DNA of 34,744 nt from the NCBI RefSeq assembly GCF_000798815.1, contig NZ_JTLD01000006.1, forward strand, positions 1-34,744, read 5' to 3'. The translations under genes and the position numbers were made by a program. Below are positions 8,661 to 16,565 of the stretch, piece by piece. Within the stretch, counting starts at the first letter, position 1. Each line of letters opens with the position of its first letter. Under the pieces are notes generated by a model. It did not search any database, was not told where the DNA came from, and saw only the letters and a program-made list of their open reading frames with translations. This DNA comes from Alistipes sp. ZOR0009. Its GTDB lineage: Bacteria; Bacteroidota; Bacteroidia; Bacteroidales; ZOR0009.

Positions 8661-9175
8661 ATCTTCTTTTTTTGGTGGTGGATGCTCCCTCTTGCATCCC
8701 TCGCCACCCTTCTCAGACATATCTCCACGTTTCGCCTACCGCTCATAAGTTCACCCACCGTACTCGTCTTCTTTTTTTGGTGGTGGATGCTCCCTCTTGC
8801 AGCCCTCGCCACCCTTCTCATCCGCCTCACCACGCTCTACCTACCGCTCATAAGTTCACCCACCGCCACCGTTTTCCTTTTTTAGTGGTGGATGCTCCCT
8901 CTTGCATTCCTAACCATTCTTCTCAGCCGCCTCACCACGCTTTCCCTACCGCTCATAAGTTCACCCACCGCCACCATCTTCTTTTTTTGGTGGTGGATGC
9001 TCCTTCTTGCGTTCCTCACCACCCTTCTCATCCGCCTCACCACGCTCTACCTACCGCTCATAAGTTCACCCACCGTACTCATCTTCTTTTTTCAGTGGTG
9101 GATGCTCCCTCTTGCATCCCTCAGCGTTTTTCTCAGCCGCCTCGCTCTGTTTTGCCTACCGCTTCCCAGCCCAAC
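8661..9175 (+). repeat. Tandem array, five 105-bp units
   Basis: GATGCTCC recurs at 8681, 8786, 8891, 8996 and 9101, exactly 105 bases apart (the fourth copy reads on to TCTTGC as TCCTTCTTGC). Each unit has a T-tract followed by a GTGGTGGATGCTCC core, a variable middle, and a second constant core with CATAAGTTCACCCACCG (units 1-4). A partial, diverged unit appears just before, at about 8613-8660, almost reaching the stop codon of the preceding gene. Unit length is a multiple of 21 and of 3, so frames stay open through the array; hydrophobic or Pro/His-rich translations are thought to be by-products. Units directly abut, so this is not a CRISPR. Confidence 0.95.
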
Positions 9176-9180
9176 CGCAC

Positions 9181-9345
9181 CTCCCGATAGCACCGCTGTA
9201 TCACCCGATGCCCCAGCCGTACCTCCCGATAGCACTGCCGTATTGCCCGATGTCCCAACCACACCTCCCGATAGCCTTTCCTTACCGCCCGATGCCCCAG
9301 CCACACCTCCCGGTAGTTTTTCCCTACCGCCCGTCACCCTCTAGC
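9181..9345 (+). repeat. Tandem array, four 42-bp units built of 21-bp halves
   Basis: CTCCCG recurs at 9181, 9223, 9265 and 9307 (42 bases apart). The smaller motif CCCG occurs at 9183, 9204, 9225, 9246, 9267, 9288, 9309 and 9330, exactly every 21 bases, so each unit is two diverged 21-mers. One frame reads as a seven-residue repeat such as PPDSTAV / SPDAPAV until a TAG at 9342-9344. The array follows the 105-bp array with almost no gap. Confidence 0.9.
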
Positions 9346-9385
9346 CACCAACCAAACCCTCCCTCGCACCTCTGGTTACCTTTTC

Positions 9386-9677
9386 AGCTCTTCCTGACAA
9401 CCATTTAGCTCTTCCTGAATTACTTTCAGCAGCTACCAGCTATTTGCTAGCTATCATTGACAGCTATTCAGCACTTCCTGACCTATCTTTAGCATAGCTT
9501 GATTCTAATTCATGGCTATGGATGTTAACCCAGCAACGCTTGTTGCTTTACCAGCTATTCTTGCTAGCATTCTAGCCCTTCTTGATGCTCTTTCAGCCCT
9601 TCTTGATGCTTTCTTAGCAGCTACTGCTGCGCTCCAGCTACCATCAATGCCCCCTCAGCCTACATCGAAACCTTCAC
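9386..9677 (+). repeat. Degenerate 21-bp periodic array
   Basis: AGC starts units at 9386, 9407, 9428, 9449, 9470, 9491, (ATG at 9512), 9532, 9553, 9574, 9595, 9616, 9636, 9657 and 9678. Steps are 21 bases except two of 20. Common unit forms are AGCTCTTCCTGA and AGCCCTTCTTGATGCT. The two one-base contractions break any single reading frame, and stops occur in all frames. The periodic register runs straight into the next 42-bp array. Confidence 0.8.
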
Positions 9678-9876
9678 AGCAATAAAGGGAGCGCTACTTT
9701 TGCTTCCCGAAACCTTCACAGCAATGAAGGGAGTTCTACTCTGGCTTCCCGAATGCCTCTCCGCGATGAAGGGAGTTCTACTTGGGCTCCAAGAATGCTC
9801 CACCACGATGAAGGGAGTGCTACTTGGACTCCCCGAATGCTTCACCACGATGAAGGGAGCGCTACTTTTGCCGCAG
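9667..9876 (+). repeat. Tandem array, five 42-bp units
   Basis: Units begin at 9667, 9709, 9751, 9793 and 9835 with GAAACCTTCACAGC or GAATGC(T/C)TC, each containing AA(T/G)AAGGGAG or ATGAAGGGAG and then CTACT. On the plus strand one frame gives 14-residue repeats like LPECLSAMKGVLLG; on the minus strand one gives TPFIVVKHSGSPSS-type repeats. Neither strand has a convincing start signal. The array ends about 330 bases before the SIMPL-domain gene. Confidence 0.93.
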
Positions 9877-10206
9877 GGTGCATCACTCGGGGGCAAGGGT
9901 AGCTTCTTCGCGCGCTTCGACGGCTTTGCCGGGTTGCTCGATGCGTAGCTCGGGCTGGCCGAATGCCTTTTTGGCTCTTTCGGTAGCTGCCGCTCCATCA
10001 TCGCAAAATAATTGCTACTTTTCAACAGCCTTTGGCTACCCCTCGTTTGGCCGTTGCGGCCTGCCTTTGCGTTAGCTTGGGCGGTAGCGAGCCTCCGAGT
10101 GGCCGCGGCAGCTTGCCACCCACCTACGTACAGGTAGCCAGCGGCGTACATCGTCCCCATGGGGACTTAGCATCGAACGCATACAAACATTTAATAAGCA
10201 GCAGAT
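9877..10206. other. Gene-free stretch between the repeat arrays and the SIMPL gene
   Basis: About 330 bases with no gene that can be supported. A minus-strand open frame runs through it (9660-10160) but is made of the repeat array plus low-complexity sequence. No consensus promoter for the gene at 10207 was found; the last 40 bases before that gene are A+T-rich (ACAAACATTTAATAAG). Confidence 0.4.
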
Positions 10207-10914
10207 ATGAAAAATCTACTTTTAGTTCTGTCCATCCTCATCTCCGCCTCGGCCTTTGGTCAGGTTGGCGAAAAGAACTTCATCGACCAAAACTACATCG
10301 AGGTTACCGCAAAGGCCGAAATGGAGGTTGCTCCAGATCAGATCTTCCTAAAAATTCAGGTCGATGAGAAGAACTTCAAGGGCAAAAAGCTCGCCGATAT
10401 CGAAGCCTCAATGCTTGCCAAGCTCAAGGATTTGGGGATTGATACCAAAAAGGATTTGTCGGTAAAGGATTTGGTGAGCAACTTCAGAAGCTACTGGATA
10501 CTAAAGTCCGACATACAGCTTGCCAAGGAGTACCAGCTGCTGGTTCGCGATGCCAAGCTCGCCGGTAAGGTTTTTGCCGAGCTGCAAACCATCGGCATCT
10601 CGGGCATCTCCATCGAGCGGGTCGATAACAGCAAGCTCTTAGACTATAAGAAGGAGGTGAAGGTTAACGCCATTAAAGCGGCGCAGGATAAGGCAAAGGC
10701 GCTCACCGCGGCCATTGGCCAAACCGTTGGCAAGGCAATCTACATTCAGGAGATGGACAACGGCTACTACAACCCCATGGAGGGACGAGCTGCAGGCCTT
10801 CAGGTTCGGGGCGTCAACTCCTTAAGCTCGGCTTACGAGGCCTCTGAGCCCGATATCGAGTTCGAAAAGATTAAGCTGGAGTACTCCATTCTGGTTCGCT
10901 TCGAGCTGAAGTAG
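10207..10914 (+). CDS. Exported SIMPL-domain (DUF541) protein
   Basis: A 235-residue protein with a signal peptide (MKNLLLVLSILISASAFGQ) followed by a SIMPL/DUF541 domain. Typical features are the early strand IEVTAKAEMEVAPDQIFLKI, a long helix with KKLADIEASMLAKLKDLGID, and the late helix KVNAIKAAQDKAKALTAAIG followed by VGKAIYIQE. Members are periplasmic or envelope proteins that form oligomers; their roles are poorly defined and some are linked to oxidative stress, which fits weakly with the exported superoxide dismutase gene convergent to it. G+C returns to the level of the genome core here. Product family is firm, role is not. Confidence 0.88.
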   Translation: MKNLLLVLSILISASAFGQVGEKNFIDQNYIEVTAKAEMEVAPDQIFLKIQVDEKNFKGKKLADIEASMLAKLKDLGIDTKKDLSVKDLVSNFRSYWILKSDIQLAKEYQLLVRDAKLAGKVFAELQTIGISGISIERVDNSKLLDYKKEVKVNAIKAAQDKAKALTAAIGQTVGKAIYIQEMDNGYYNPMEGRAAGLQVRGVNSLSSAYEASEPDIEFEKIKLEYSILVRFELK

Positions 10915-10932
10915 GAGAGGGCTATCATTCAT

Positions 10933-10967
10933 AAAAAAAGAGGGATCTCAAGGTCCCTCTTTTTTTA
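10933..10967. terminator. Bidirectional terminator between SIMPL and SOD genes
   Basis: AAAAAAAGAGGGA pairs with TCCCTCTTTTTTT around a short loop. Both strands carry the T-run, so it serves the two convergent genes. Confidence 0.88.
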
Positions 10968-10979
10968 TTTCTTGCCTGC

Positions 10980-11663
10980 CTATTCGCCTGTTGCGCTAAG
11001 GTAGTTCTGGTAAACTTGCTTCCAGTCCACTACATTCCATAGCCTTTTCAGGTAATCGGCACGCTTGTTTTGGTACTTAAGGTAGTAGGCGTGCTCCCAC
11101 ACGTCGATATTGAATATCGGATGCCCTTCGGTAAACGAAACATCCATAAAAGGGGCATCCTGATTGGCGGTTGATACAACCGTCAGCTTGCCGTTGGGCT
11201 GTACCAGCAGCCAAGCCCAGCCCGACCCAAAGCGGCTGCTGGCTGCCTTTTCCATTTCCGCCTTAAATAGATCCACGCTTCCAAACTGCGCGGTTAGTAT
11301 CTTTTGTAGCTCGTTGGGCATTACGCTATTCGAGGCTGGCGTTAGCACATCAAAAAAGAGGTTGTGGTTGTAAACGCCACCTCCGTTGTTGCGTACGGCC
11401 ATTTGTATCGATTGGGGCAGCGAGTTGATGTTTTTAAGAAGCATGATTAGGGGCATGTTCTTTAAGTCGGCATGCCCTTCCAATGCTTTATTCAGATTTT
11501 TTACGTAGGTGGCGTGGTGCGCGGAGTAGTGAATTCGCATGGTGGTAGAGTCGACGAATGGCTCCAAATCGCCGTAGCTATACTTCAGCTTTATTTGTTC
11601 GTGCTGTGCGTTGGCAAAAAATCCGCCAAAAATAATAGGAAGTAGTAGTAGAAATTGTTTCAT
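10980..11663 (-). CDS. Exported Mn/Fe superoxide dismutase
   Basis: A 227-residue enzyme converting superoxide to oxygen and peroxide. It starts with a signal peptide (MKQFLLLLPIIFGGFFANA), unusual because most bacterial Fe/Mn enzymes are cytoplasmic; cleavage before Gln20 would place it in the periplasm. The four metal ligands are present: His45 (in RIHYSAHHATYV), the His of VYNHNLFF, and Asp and His of DVWEHAYY. The segment STANQDAP, with Gln from the C-terminal domain, and GGG before VYNH, match the manganese or cambialistic type; iron enzymes usually put the Gln in the latter place. The ATG at 11663 was preferred to one 16 codons upstream because the longer form would bury the signal peptide. 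Confidence 0.92.
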   Translation of the reverse strand: MKQFLLLLPIIFGGFFANAQHEQIKLKYSYGDLEPFVDSTTMRIHYSAHHATYVKNLNKALEGHADLKNMPLIMLLKNINSLPQSIQMAVRNNGGGVYNHNLFFDVLTPASNSVMPNELQKILTAQFGSVDLFKAEMEKAASSRFGSGWAWLLVQPNGKLTVVSTANQDAPFMDVSFTEGHPIFNIDVWEHAYYLKYQNKRADYLKRLWNVVDWKQVYQNYLSATGE

Positions 11664-11763
11664 ACTGTCAGGTTTTAAGATGTTATAGCGCAATCGGTAG
11701 TTCGACGGCATGCTGATCTATCAACCTGAAAAGAGGGTAAATGTTTAAAGGCTTCTTTACAAC

Positions 11764-13035
11764 CTATTTCTTTAGCTTTTTATCTTTTTCGAGGGTAATC
11801 GAAGCCACAAGACGGGTGTAGGTGTCCCTGATGCTCTTGTAGTATACGCCAACTTGGTAGGTGTTTTCCGTTTCGCTAAAGTTGCCTTCGGGAGATAGCT
11901 CGCCTTGCTCTACGCCCTTTGCATCTCGTACCACATAGCGGTAGCTGTAGTAGCCTTGCTTTAGGGTAAGAGGGGTTTCGTAGCAGCCCGTTTGGCTGTT
12001 GTAAATCATTTTCCCCACGTTCGATGTTCCCCAACCTGTTAGCTCGCCTTCAAGGAATACGTCGTACTGATTGCCTAAAAAGTTCGATTTTAGGGAGAAT
12101 AGAACGCTGTAGTAGTCAGATTCGGTATCCGGATTGGTGGCATTTAAGCCCGCTATTACCATCTTTCCATTATAGTCGATGGCCGAGGAGTAGGGGGTGG
12201 AGGCTCGGTCTAAGTCGGGTTGCAGTAGTATAAAATATTCGCCTTGCACCTGGCGCACCGACGACGCGTTGGTCGATAGGTAGTGCACGTCTCGAATATC
12301 AAGTGTCCTAAATTCATTTCCTGCTGGATATATATTTCGGTCGGCTCTGCTGTAGTTTATCGTACTAACACCATAGGTAGTAGGGGTTGGCTGCCGGTTG
12401 GCGGCGTACTGCTCGTAGTTTTGCGATACGCGGATCTTGAAATCGCCATTGGGGTTTGCCGAGCTGATAAGCGGATATTTTAGCAGCAGGTTTAGCTGTT
12501 GCGAGGTTTCGTAGTTCCGATCATTCGGTATGATGATGCTGCCAGCAAGGTTGGCCAAATTCTCAACAATATGAAAGCCGACTTTGAGCAACGGCTCCTG
12601 GTTGTCTGGGTTATAAACTACGATCATATAGTTTCCCGACACCTTAGGACTTACATCGTTGTTCGGAAACTGTAGCTTATAGTGTACGTATCTAATCGAT
12701 GTATTGCTCGAGAAGCCCGTGTTGTATAGGTATTGCTCCTGAAAGCCGGTAAGAAAATCTGCAGCAAAAAGCCCTTCATCTGCCCAGTCTTGGTCGCAAT
12801 GTATAACCTTGTACATTAGGTTACGAGGTGCTTTGCTATTCAAGTCGTCAAAAGCAATGGTTATCTGGTCGCCAGAGTTAAGGTAGATGGAAGGGTAGGT
12901 GAGTATATCGTTGTTGGTGTAGGCTTGCACCGTCTTAATTTCGGGGTCAATAACCTCCACTCTGTTTTGAGCGTGTAATGTGGTATGAAATAGGAAACAA
13001 AAAAAGAGGATCGATGTTACTATCAGAAATCTCAT
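11764..13035 (-). CDS. Type IX secretion system Plug protein (DUF5103)
   Basis: A 423-residue exported protein (hydrophobic signal peptide ending in HAQ) matching the DUF5103 family. In Flavobacterium this family is the Plug protein that binds the SprA translocon of the type IX secretion system and closes its lateral or periplasmic opening. Typical segments are YPSIYLNSGDQITIAFDDL near the N-terminus, NLMYKVIHCDQDW, and VFLEGELTGWG and YSYRYVV toward the C-terminus, all beta-rich. Its presence implies that the organism has a T9SS although no other component is in this window. It ends about 50 bases upstream of the SOD gene's start region, on the same strand, so read-through is possible. Confidence 0.85.
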   Translation of the reverse strand: MRFLIVTSILFFCFLFHTTLHAQNRVEVIDPEIKTVQAYTNNDILTYPSIYLNSGDQITIAFDDLNSKAPRNLMYKVIHCDQDWADEGLFAADFLTGFQEQYLYNTGFSSNTSIRYVHYKLQFPNNDVSPKVSGNYMIVVYNPDNQEPLLKVGFHIVENLANLAGSIIIPNDRNYETSQQLNLLLKYPLISSANPNGDFKIRVSQNYEQYAANRQPTPTTYGVSTINYSRADRNIYPAGNEFRTLDIRDVHYLSTNASSVRQVQGEYFILLQPDLDRASTPYSSAIDYNGKMVIAGLNATNPDTESDYYSVLFSLKSNFLGNQYDVFLEGELTGWGTSNVGKMIYNSQTGCYETPLTLKQGYYSYRYVVRDAKGVEQGELSPEGNFSETENTYQVGVYYKSIRDTYTRLVASITLEKDKKLKK

Positions 13036-13271
13036 AATAAACGAGCTTTATTGCATTAGCGCTGAGCAATGTTATTATTTAAATGCTTTAAAAACAAAAA
13101 ATAGTTGAAAAAAACTCGAATAAACCGATGGAAAAGGAGAAAAAATGGGTTAACAGGTCATAAATTTATAAACAAATTGCTTCCTTTGTGTTTGCCTTTT
13201 CACAAGGGTTGCAGCCTGTTTATGTGAAAGGGCTTACTACTAGACAATAAATTATAATCAAATACACAAGC

Positions 13272-14624
13272 ATGTCAAAAGTTTATAAGATAACTAAAGG
13301 TCTTGATATCCGTTTGGTTGGAAAGGCTGAAACAGTTGTCACAAAGGCTCCTTTAGCAGAGGCTTATGCCCTTAAGCCTGCTGATTTTCAGGGATTGACT
13401 CCCAAGTTGCTTGTAAAGGTAGGGGATAAGGTAAAGGCGGGTACTCCGTTGTTTTTCGACAAGTACAACCCCAAGGTTGTGTTTGCATCACCTGTAAGTG
13501 GGGAGATTGCAGCAATCAACCGTGGGGAGCGTAGGCTACTGCTAGATGTAGTTGTAAAGCCGAGCGAAGAGCAGGAGTATGTTGTTGCTGATACCTCCAA
13601 TATCCTAGCGCAGAACCGCGAGCAGATAGTGGAGCTACTACTAGCTGCAGGTTGCTGGCCTTTCATAAAGCAACGTCCTTATGGCATTATTGCTAACCCT
13701 AGCGTATCGCCAAAGGCTATTTTCATCTCTTGTTTCGACTCTTCGCCTCTAGCTCCCGATTTCGACACGTTGGTACGTGGCGAGGAAGAGGGCTTTTACA
13801 AGGGGATTGAGGTGCTCAAGAAGCTGACAGATGGGAAAGTTCACCTAGGGCTTAATGCAAGCTACACTTCGCCTATCTTTGAAAAGGTAGATGGCGTGGA
13901 GGTAAACCTATTTCAGGGGCCTCACCCTGCAGGAAATGTTGGTACACAAATCAACCTAGTATCGCCAATTAATAAGGGTGAGGTGGTTTGGACAGTTGAT
14001 CCTCAGCATGTGGTTGCGATAGGTCGCTTTGCGTTAACCGGCAAGTACGATGTTCAAAAAACTATTGCAGCGGTTGGCTCTGAGGTAAAAAAGCCTCACT
14101 ACTATAAGATTATTCAAGGTGCTTCTATAAAAAATCTTTTAGAAGGAGGCGTTTCTACCGGTAAGCATTTACGTTACGTAAGCGGAAGTGTGCTTTCTGG
14201 TACTCGCATTTCTTCGGAAGGCTTTATTGGGTACTATGACAATATGCTAGCGGTTATTCCCGAGGGCGACCATTTCGAAATGTTCGGTTGGGCTCTGCCC
14301 GGGTTGAATAAGTTTAGCTTTTCTCGTTCGTTCTTCTCTTGGTTAATGCCAAATAAGGACTTTGTGATGGACACGAACTATCATGGTGGCGAACGTGCCT
14401 TTGTGATGAGCGATGTGTATACCAAAGTTTTCCCATTCGATATCTACCCCGTACACCTATTGAAGGCAATTCTTGCCGAGGATATCGATGCAATGGAGAA
14501 GCTCGGAATCTACGAAGTTGTAGAGGAAGACTTTGCCCTTTGCGAGTTTGTTGATCCCTCGAAAATCGAAATTCAGGCAATTGTACGCAAAGGCTTGAAT
14601 TTGATGATTAAGGAGATGAACTAA
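13272..14624 (+). CDS. nqrA: Na+-translocating NADH:quinone reductase subunit A
   Basis: A 450-residue cytoplasmic-side subunit of Na+-NQR, the first gene of nqrABCDEF. The N-terminal region (TKGLDIRLVGKAE, a barrel-sandwich lipoyl-like fold with VKVGDKVKAGTPLF and GEIAAINRGERR) and the central Rossmann-like part with FQGPHPAGNVGTQI are typical of NqrA and related RnfC proteins. It has none of the 4Fe-4S cysteine clusters found in RnfC, which supports NqrA. The subunit lies at the quinone side of the complex. The upstream 236-base gap is A+T-rich with no clean promoter consensus; TTCCTTTG at 13181 has one mismatch from a -7 box but no -33 partner. Confidence 0.97.
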   Translation: MSKVYKITKGLDIRLVGKAETVVTKAPLAEAYALKPADFQGLTPKLLVKVGDKVKAGTPLFFDKYNPKVVFASPVSGEIAAINRGERRLLLDVVVKPSEEQEYVVADTSNILAQNREQIVELLLAAGCWPFIKQRPYGIIANPSVSPKAIFISCFDSSPLAPDFDTLVRGEEEGFYKGIEVLKKLTDGKVHLGLNASYTSPIFEKVDGVEVNLFQGPHPAGNVGTQINLVSPINKGEVVWTVDPQHVVAIGRFALTGKYDVQKTIAAVGSEVKKPHYYKIIQGASIKNLLEGGVSTGKHLRYVSGSVLSGTRISSEGFIGYYDNMLAVIPEGDHFEMFGWALPGLNKFSFSRSFFSWLMPNKDFVMDTNYHGGERAFVMSDVYTKVFPFDIYPVHLLKAILAEDIDAMEKLGIYEVVEEDFALCEFVDPSKIEIQAIVRKGLNLMIKEMN

Positions 14625-14651
14625 TCCATTAACCCTTAATTCTTTTTTAAG

Positions 14652-15821
14652 ATGTCATTAAGAAGTTTTATTGATAAAATAAAGCCCAACTTCGAAAAAG
14701 GCGGAAAGTTTGAGAAGCTGCGTTCAACGTTTGATGCATTTGAGACTTTCCTCTTTGTTCCGAATAAGGTAACCACTCATGGGAGCCAAATTAGGGATGC
14801 GGTGGATTTGAAGCGTATCATGTCTGTGGTGATTTTTGCGCTTATACCGGCTCTCCTTTTTGGAATGTGGAATGTTGGCTACCAGCATGCCCGTGCTATT
14901 GGTGAGGCTGAAACTTGGTCGTTTCTAGAGCTATTTGGCTTTGGATTTATCAAGGTAATGCCAATTGTGATTGTATCGTATGGTGTTGGTTTGGGGGTTG
15001 AGTTTATTGCCGCCCAGATACGAGGTCACGAGGTAAATGAAGGTTTCCTGGTGTCGGGTATGCTAATTCCGCTCATCATGCCAGTTGATGCTCCGCTTTG
15101 GATGGTTGGGGTATCAACCGCATTTGCTGTGATTTTTGGTAAAGAGGTCTTTGGCGGTACTGGAATGAATATTTTTAACCCAGCACTACTGGCGCGCGCT
15201 TTTATGTTCTTCGCGTACCCTTCTAAGATTTCTGGCGATTTTGTATGGATTGCAGGGCTTACAGAGGGTAAATCTGCAGGTATTATCGACGGTTTTTCTG
15301 GGGCAACTCCACTTGCTGTTGCAAAGGCAAACATGGTAGATAAGCTGCCTAGCTTCTACGATATGTTTATGGGGTACATCCCAGGCTCTATCGGAGAAAC
15401 ATCAACGTTGGCAATTCTCATAGGAGCTGCTATTTTAATTTTTACCGGTGTTGGTAGCTGGAAAATTATTGTTAGCGTTTTTGCTGGAGGTGCTGCCATG
15501 GGGCTTATTGCCAATGCACTTGAACTAAACGCTTACATGAGCCTTCCTTTTTACTACCATTTTGTGATGGGGGGATTTGCATTTGGTGCCGTATTTATGG
15601 CCACTGATCCTGTAACCGGAACACAAACCGAGCGAGGTAAATGGATTTACGGTTTCCTTATAGGCTTTATGGCGGTGTTAATTCGCGTATTTAACCCTGC
15701 ATACCCAGAAGGAATGATGCTAGCAATCCTGCTCCTTAATACATTTGCTCCGCTTATTGACTACTTTGTCGTAGAAGGAAACATTAAGCGCAGGTTGAAA
15801 CGCGCCAAGGTTAAAGCATAA
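14652..15821 (+). CDS. nqrB: Na+-translocating NADH:quinone reductase subunit B
   Basis: A 389-residue membrane subunit with about nine to ten hydrophobic segments (for example IPLIMPVDAPLWMVGVSTAF, IIVSVFAGGAAMGLIANAL). It carries covalently bound FMN and forms part of the Na+ path. The flavinylation motif DGFSGATPLA is at residues 213-222, with Thr219 the expected attachment site, equivalent to Thr236 of the Vibrio enzyme. The gene begins 27 bases after nqrA. ApbE, which makes the bond, is encoded at the end of the cluster. Confidence 0.97.
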   Translation: MSLRSFIDKIKPNFEKGGKFEKLRSTFDAFETFLFVPNKVTTHGSQIRDAVDLKRIMSVVIFALIPALLFGMWNVGYQHARAIGEAETWSFLELFGFGFIKVMPIVIVSYGVGLGVEFIAAQIRGHEVNEGFLVSGMLIPLIMPVDAPLWMVGVSTAFAVIFGKEVFGGTGMNIFNPALLARAFMFFAYPSKISGDFVWIAGLTEGKSAGIIDGFSGATPLAVAKANMVDKLPSFYDMFMGYIPGSIGETSTLAILIGAAILIFTGVGSWKIIVSVFAGGAAMGLIANALELNAYMSLPFYYHFVMGGFAFGAVFMATDPVTGTQTERGKWIYGFLIGFMAVLIRVFNPAYPEGMMLAILLLNTFAPLIDYFVVEGNIKRRLKRAKVKA

Positions 15822-15836
15822 CAAATAAGAAAAGCC

Positions 15837-16562
15837 ATGAACAAAGAGAAAAATACGTACATTTTTACCTACTCTGCCATAATGGTTATCCTTGTTGCCA
15901 TTGCCCTAACCTTAGCAAATATTTTACTAACACCTGCGCAGCAGGCTAATGTGGCAATCGAGCAGCAGTGGCAAATACTGAAGTCGGTAGGTGTAGCACT
16001 TGATGCCGACCAGCAGAAAAATAAAAATAAGTACATCGTTGATTCCTACCATAAGTATATAGTAGACGCTTACGCTGTAAATAGTAAGGGCGAAAAACTT
16101 GATGGTGTTGATGCCTTTAAGGTTGACCTTAAGGCGGAACAAAAAAAGCCAGAGGCAGAACGAGAGCTCCCAATCTTTATCTTTAAAGGAGATAAGGGAG
16201 AAACGAAGGCGATTGTTCCTATTCGAGGTAATGGTCTTTGGGGACCTGTCTGGGGGTATGTTGCTCTCGAATCAGATTTCAACACGATAAGTGGGGCGGT
16301 ATTCGATCACGAAGGTGAAACGCCAGGCCTTGGTGCTGAAATCAACACGGCTCAATTCCAAGCAATGTTTGCCGGGAAGAAAATCTTCGAAGGAGAGCAG
16401 TTTACCTCTGTACGCCTGATAAAGGGAGGTGCAGATAAGAACGATGCTCACGGAGTAGATGCTATTTCAGGGGGAACGCTTACCAGCAACGGTTTGGATG
16501 CCGCTCTAAGTAACAGCTTGAGCCCATATCAAGCATTCTTCAAATCTCAAATGAAAAAATAA
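15837..16562 (+). CDS. nqrC: Na+-translocating NADH:quinone reductase subunit C
   Basis: A 241-residue subunit with one N-terminal membrane helix (YSAIMVILVAIALTLANILL) and a periplasmic FMN-binding domain. The flavinylation motif is DAISGGTLTS at 208-217, with Thr214 the expected FMN-phosphothreonine; Gly replaces the commoner Ala before the Thr, a variant familiar in Bacteroidota NqrC. The sequence LWGPVWGYVAL and HEGETPGLGAEI are also typical. It is 15 bases downstream of nqrB and 3 bases upstream of nqrD. Confidence 0.96.
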   Translation: MNKEKNTYIFTYSAIMVILVAIALTLANILLTPAQQANVAIEQQWQILKSVGVALDADQQKNKNKYIVDSYHKYIVDAYAVNSKGEKLDGVDAFKVDLKAEQKKPEAERELPIFIFKGDKGETKAIVPIRGNGLWGPVWGYVALESDFNTISGAVFDHEGETPGLGAEINTAQFQAMFAGKKIFEGEQFTSVRLIKGGADKNDAHGVDAISGGTLTSNGLDAALSNSLSPYQAFFKSQMKK

Positions 16563-16565
16563 GCC

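Noticed and set aside
8672-9190. Plus-strand protein of 172 codons over the 105-bp array
   Set aside because: A unit length divisible by three keeps several frames open automatically; composition (His/Pro or Leu-rich) depends only on frame and no start signal is seen.
9667-9876. CRISPR array
   Set aside because: Units are contiguous with graded divergence; there are no unique spacers between constant repeats and no cas genes in the window. The same holds for 8661-9175 and 30528-30737.
9660-10160. Minus-strand protein gene of 166 codons
   Set aside because: More than a third of it is the 42-bp array and the rest is low-complexity; no promoter or ribosome-binding site. Kept only as a possibility under the array entry.
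8604-10206. Diversity-generating retroelement variable repeats
   Set aside because: No reverse transcriptase in the window and no pattern of adenine-specific differences between repeat copies.
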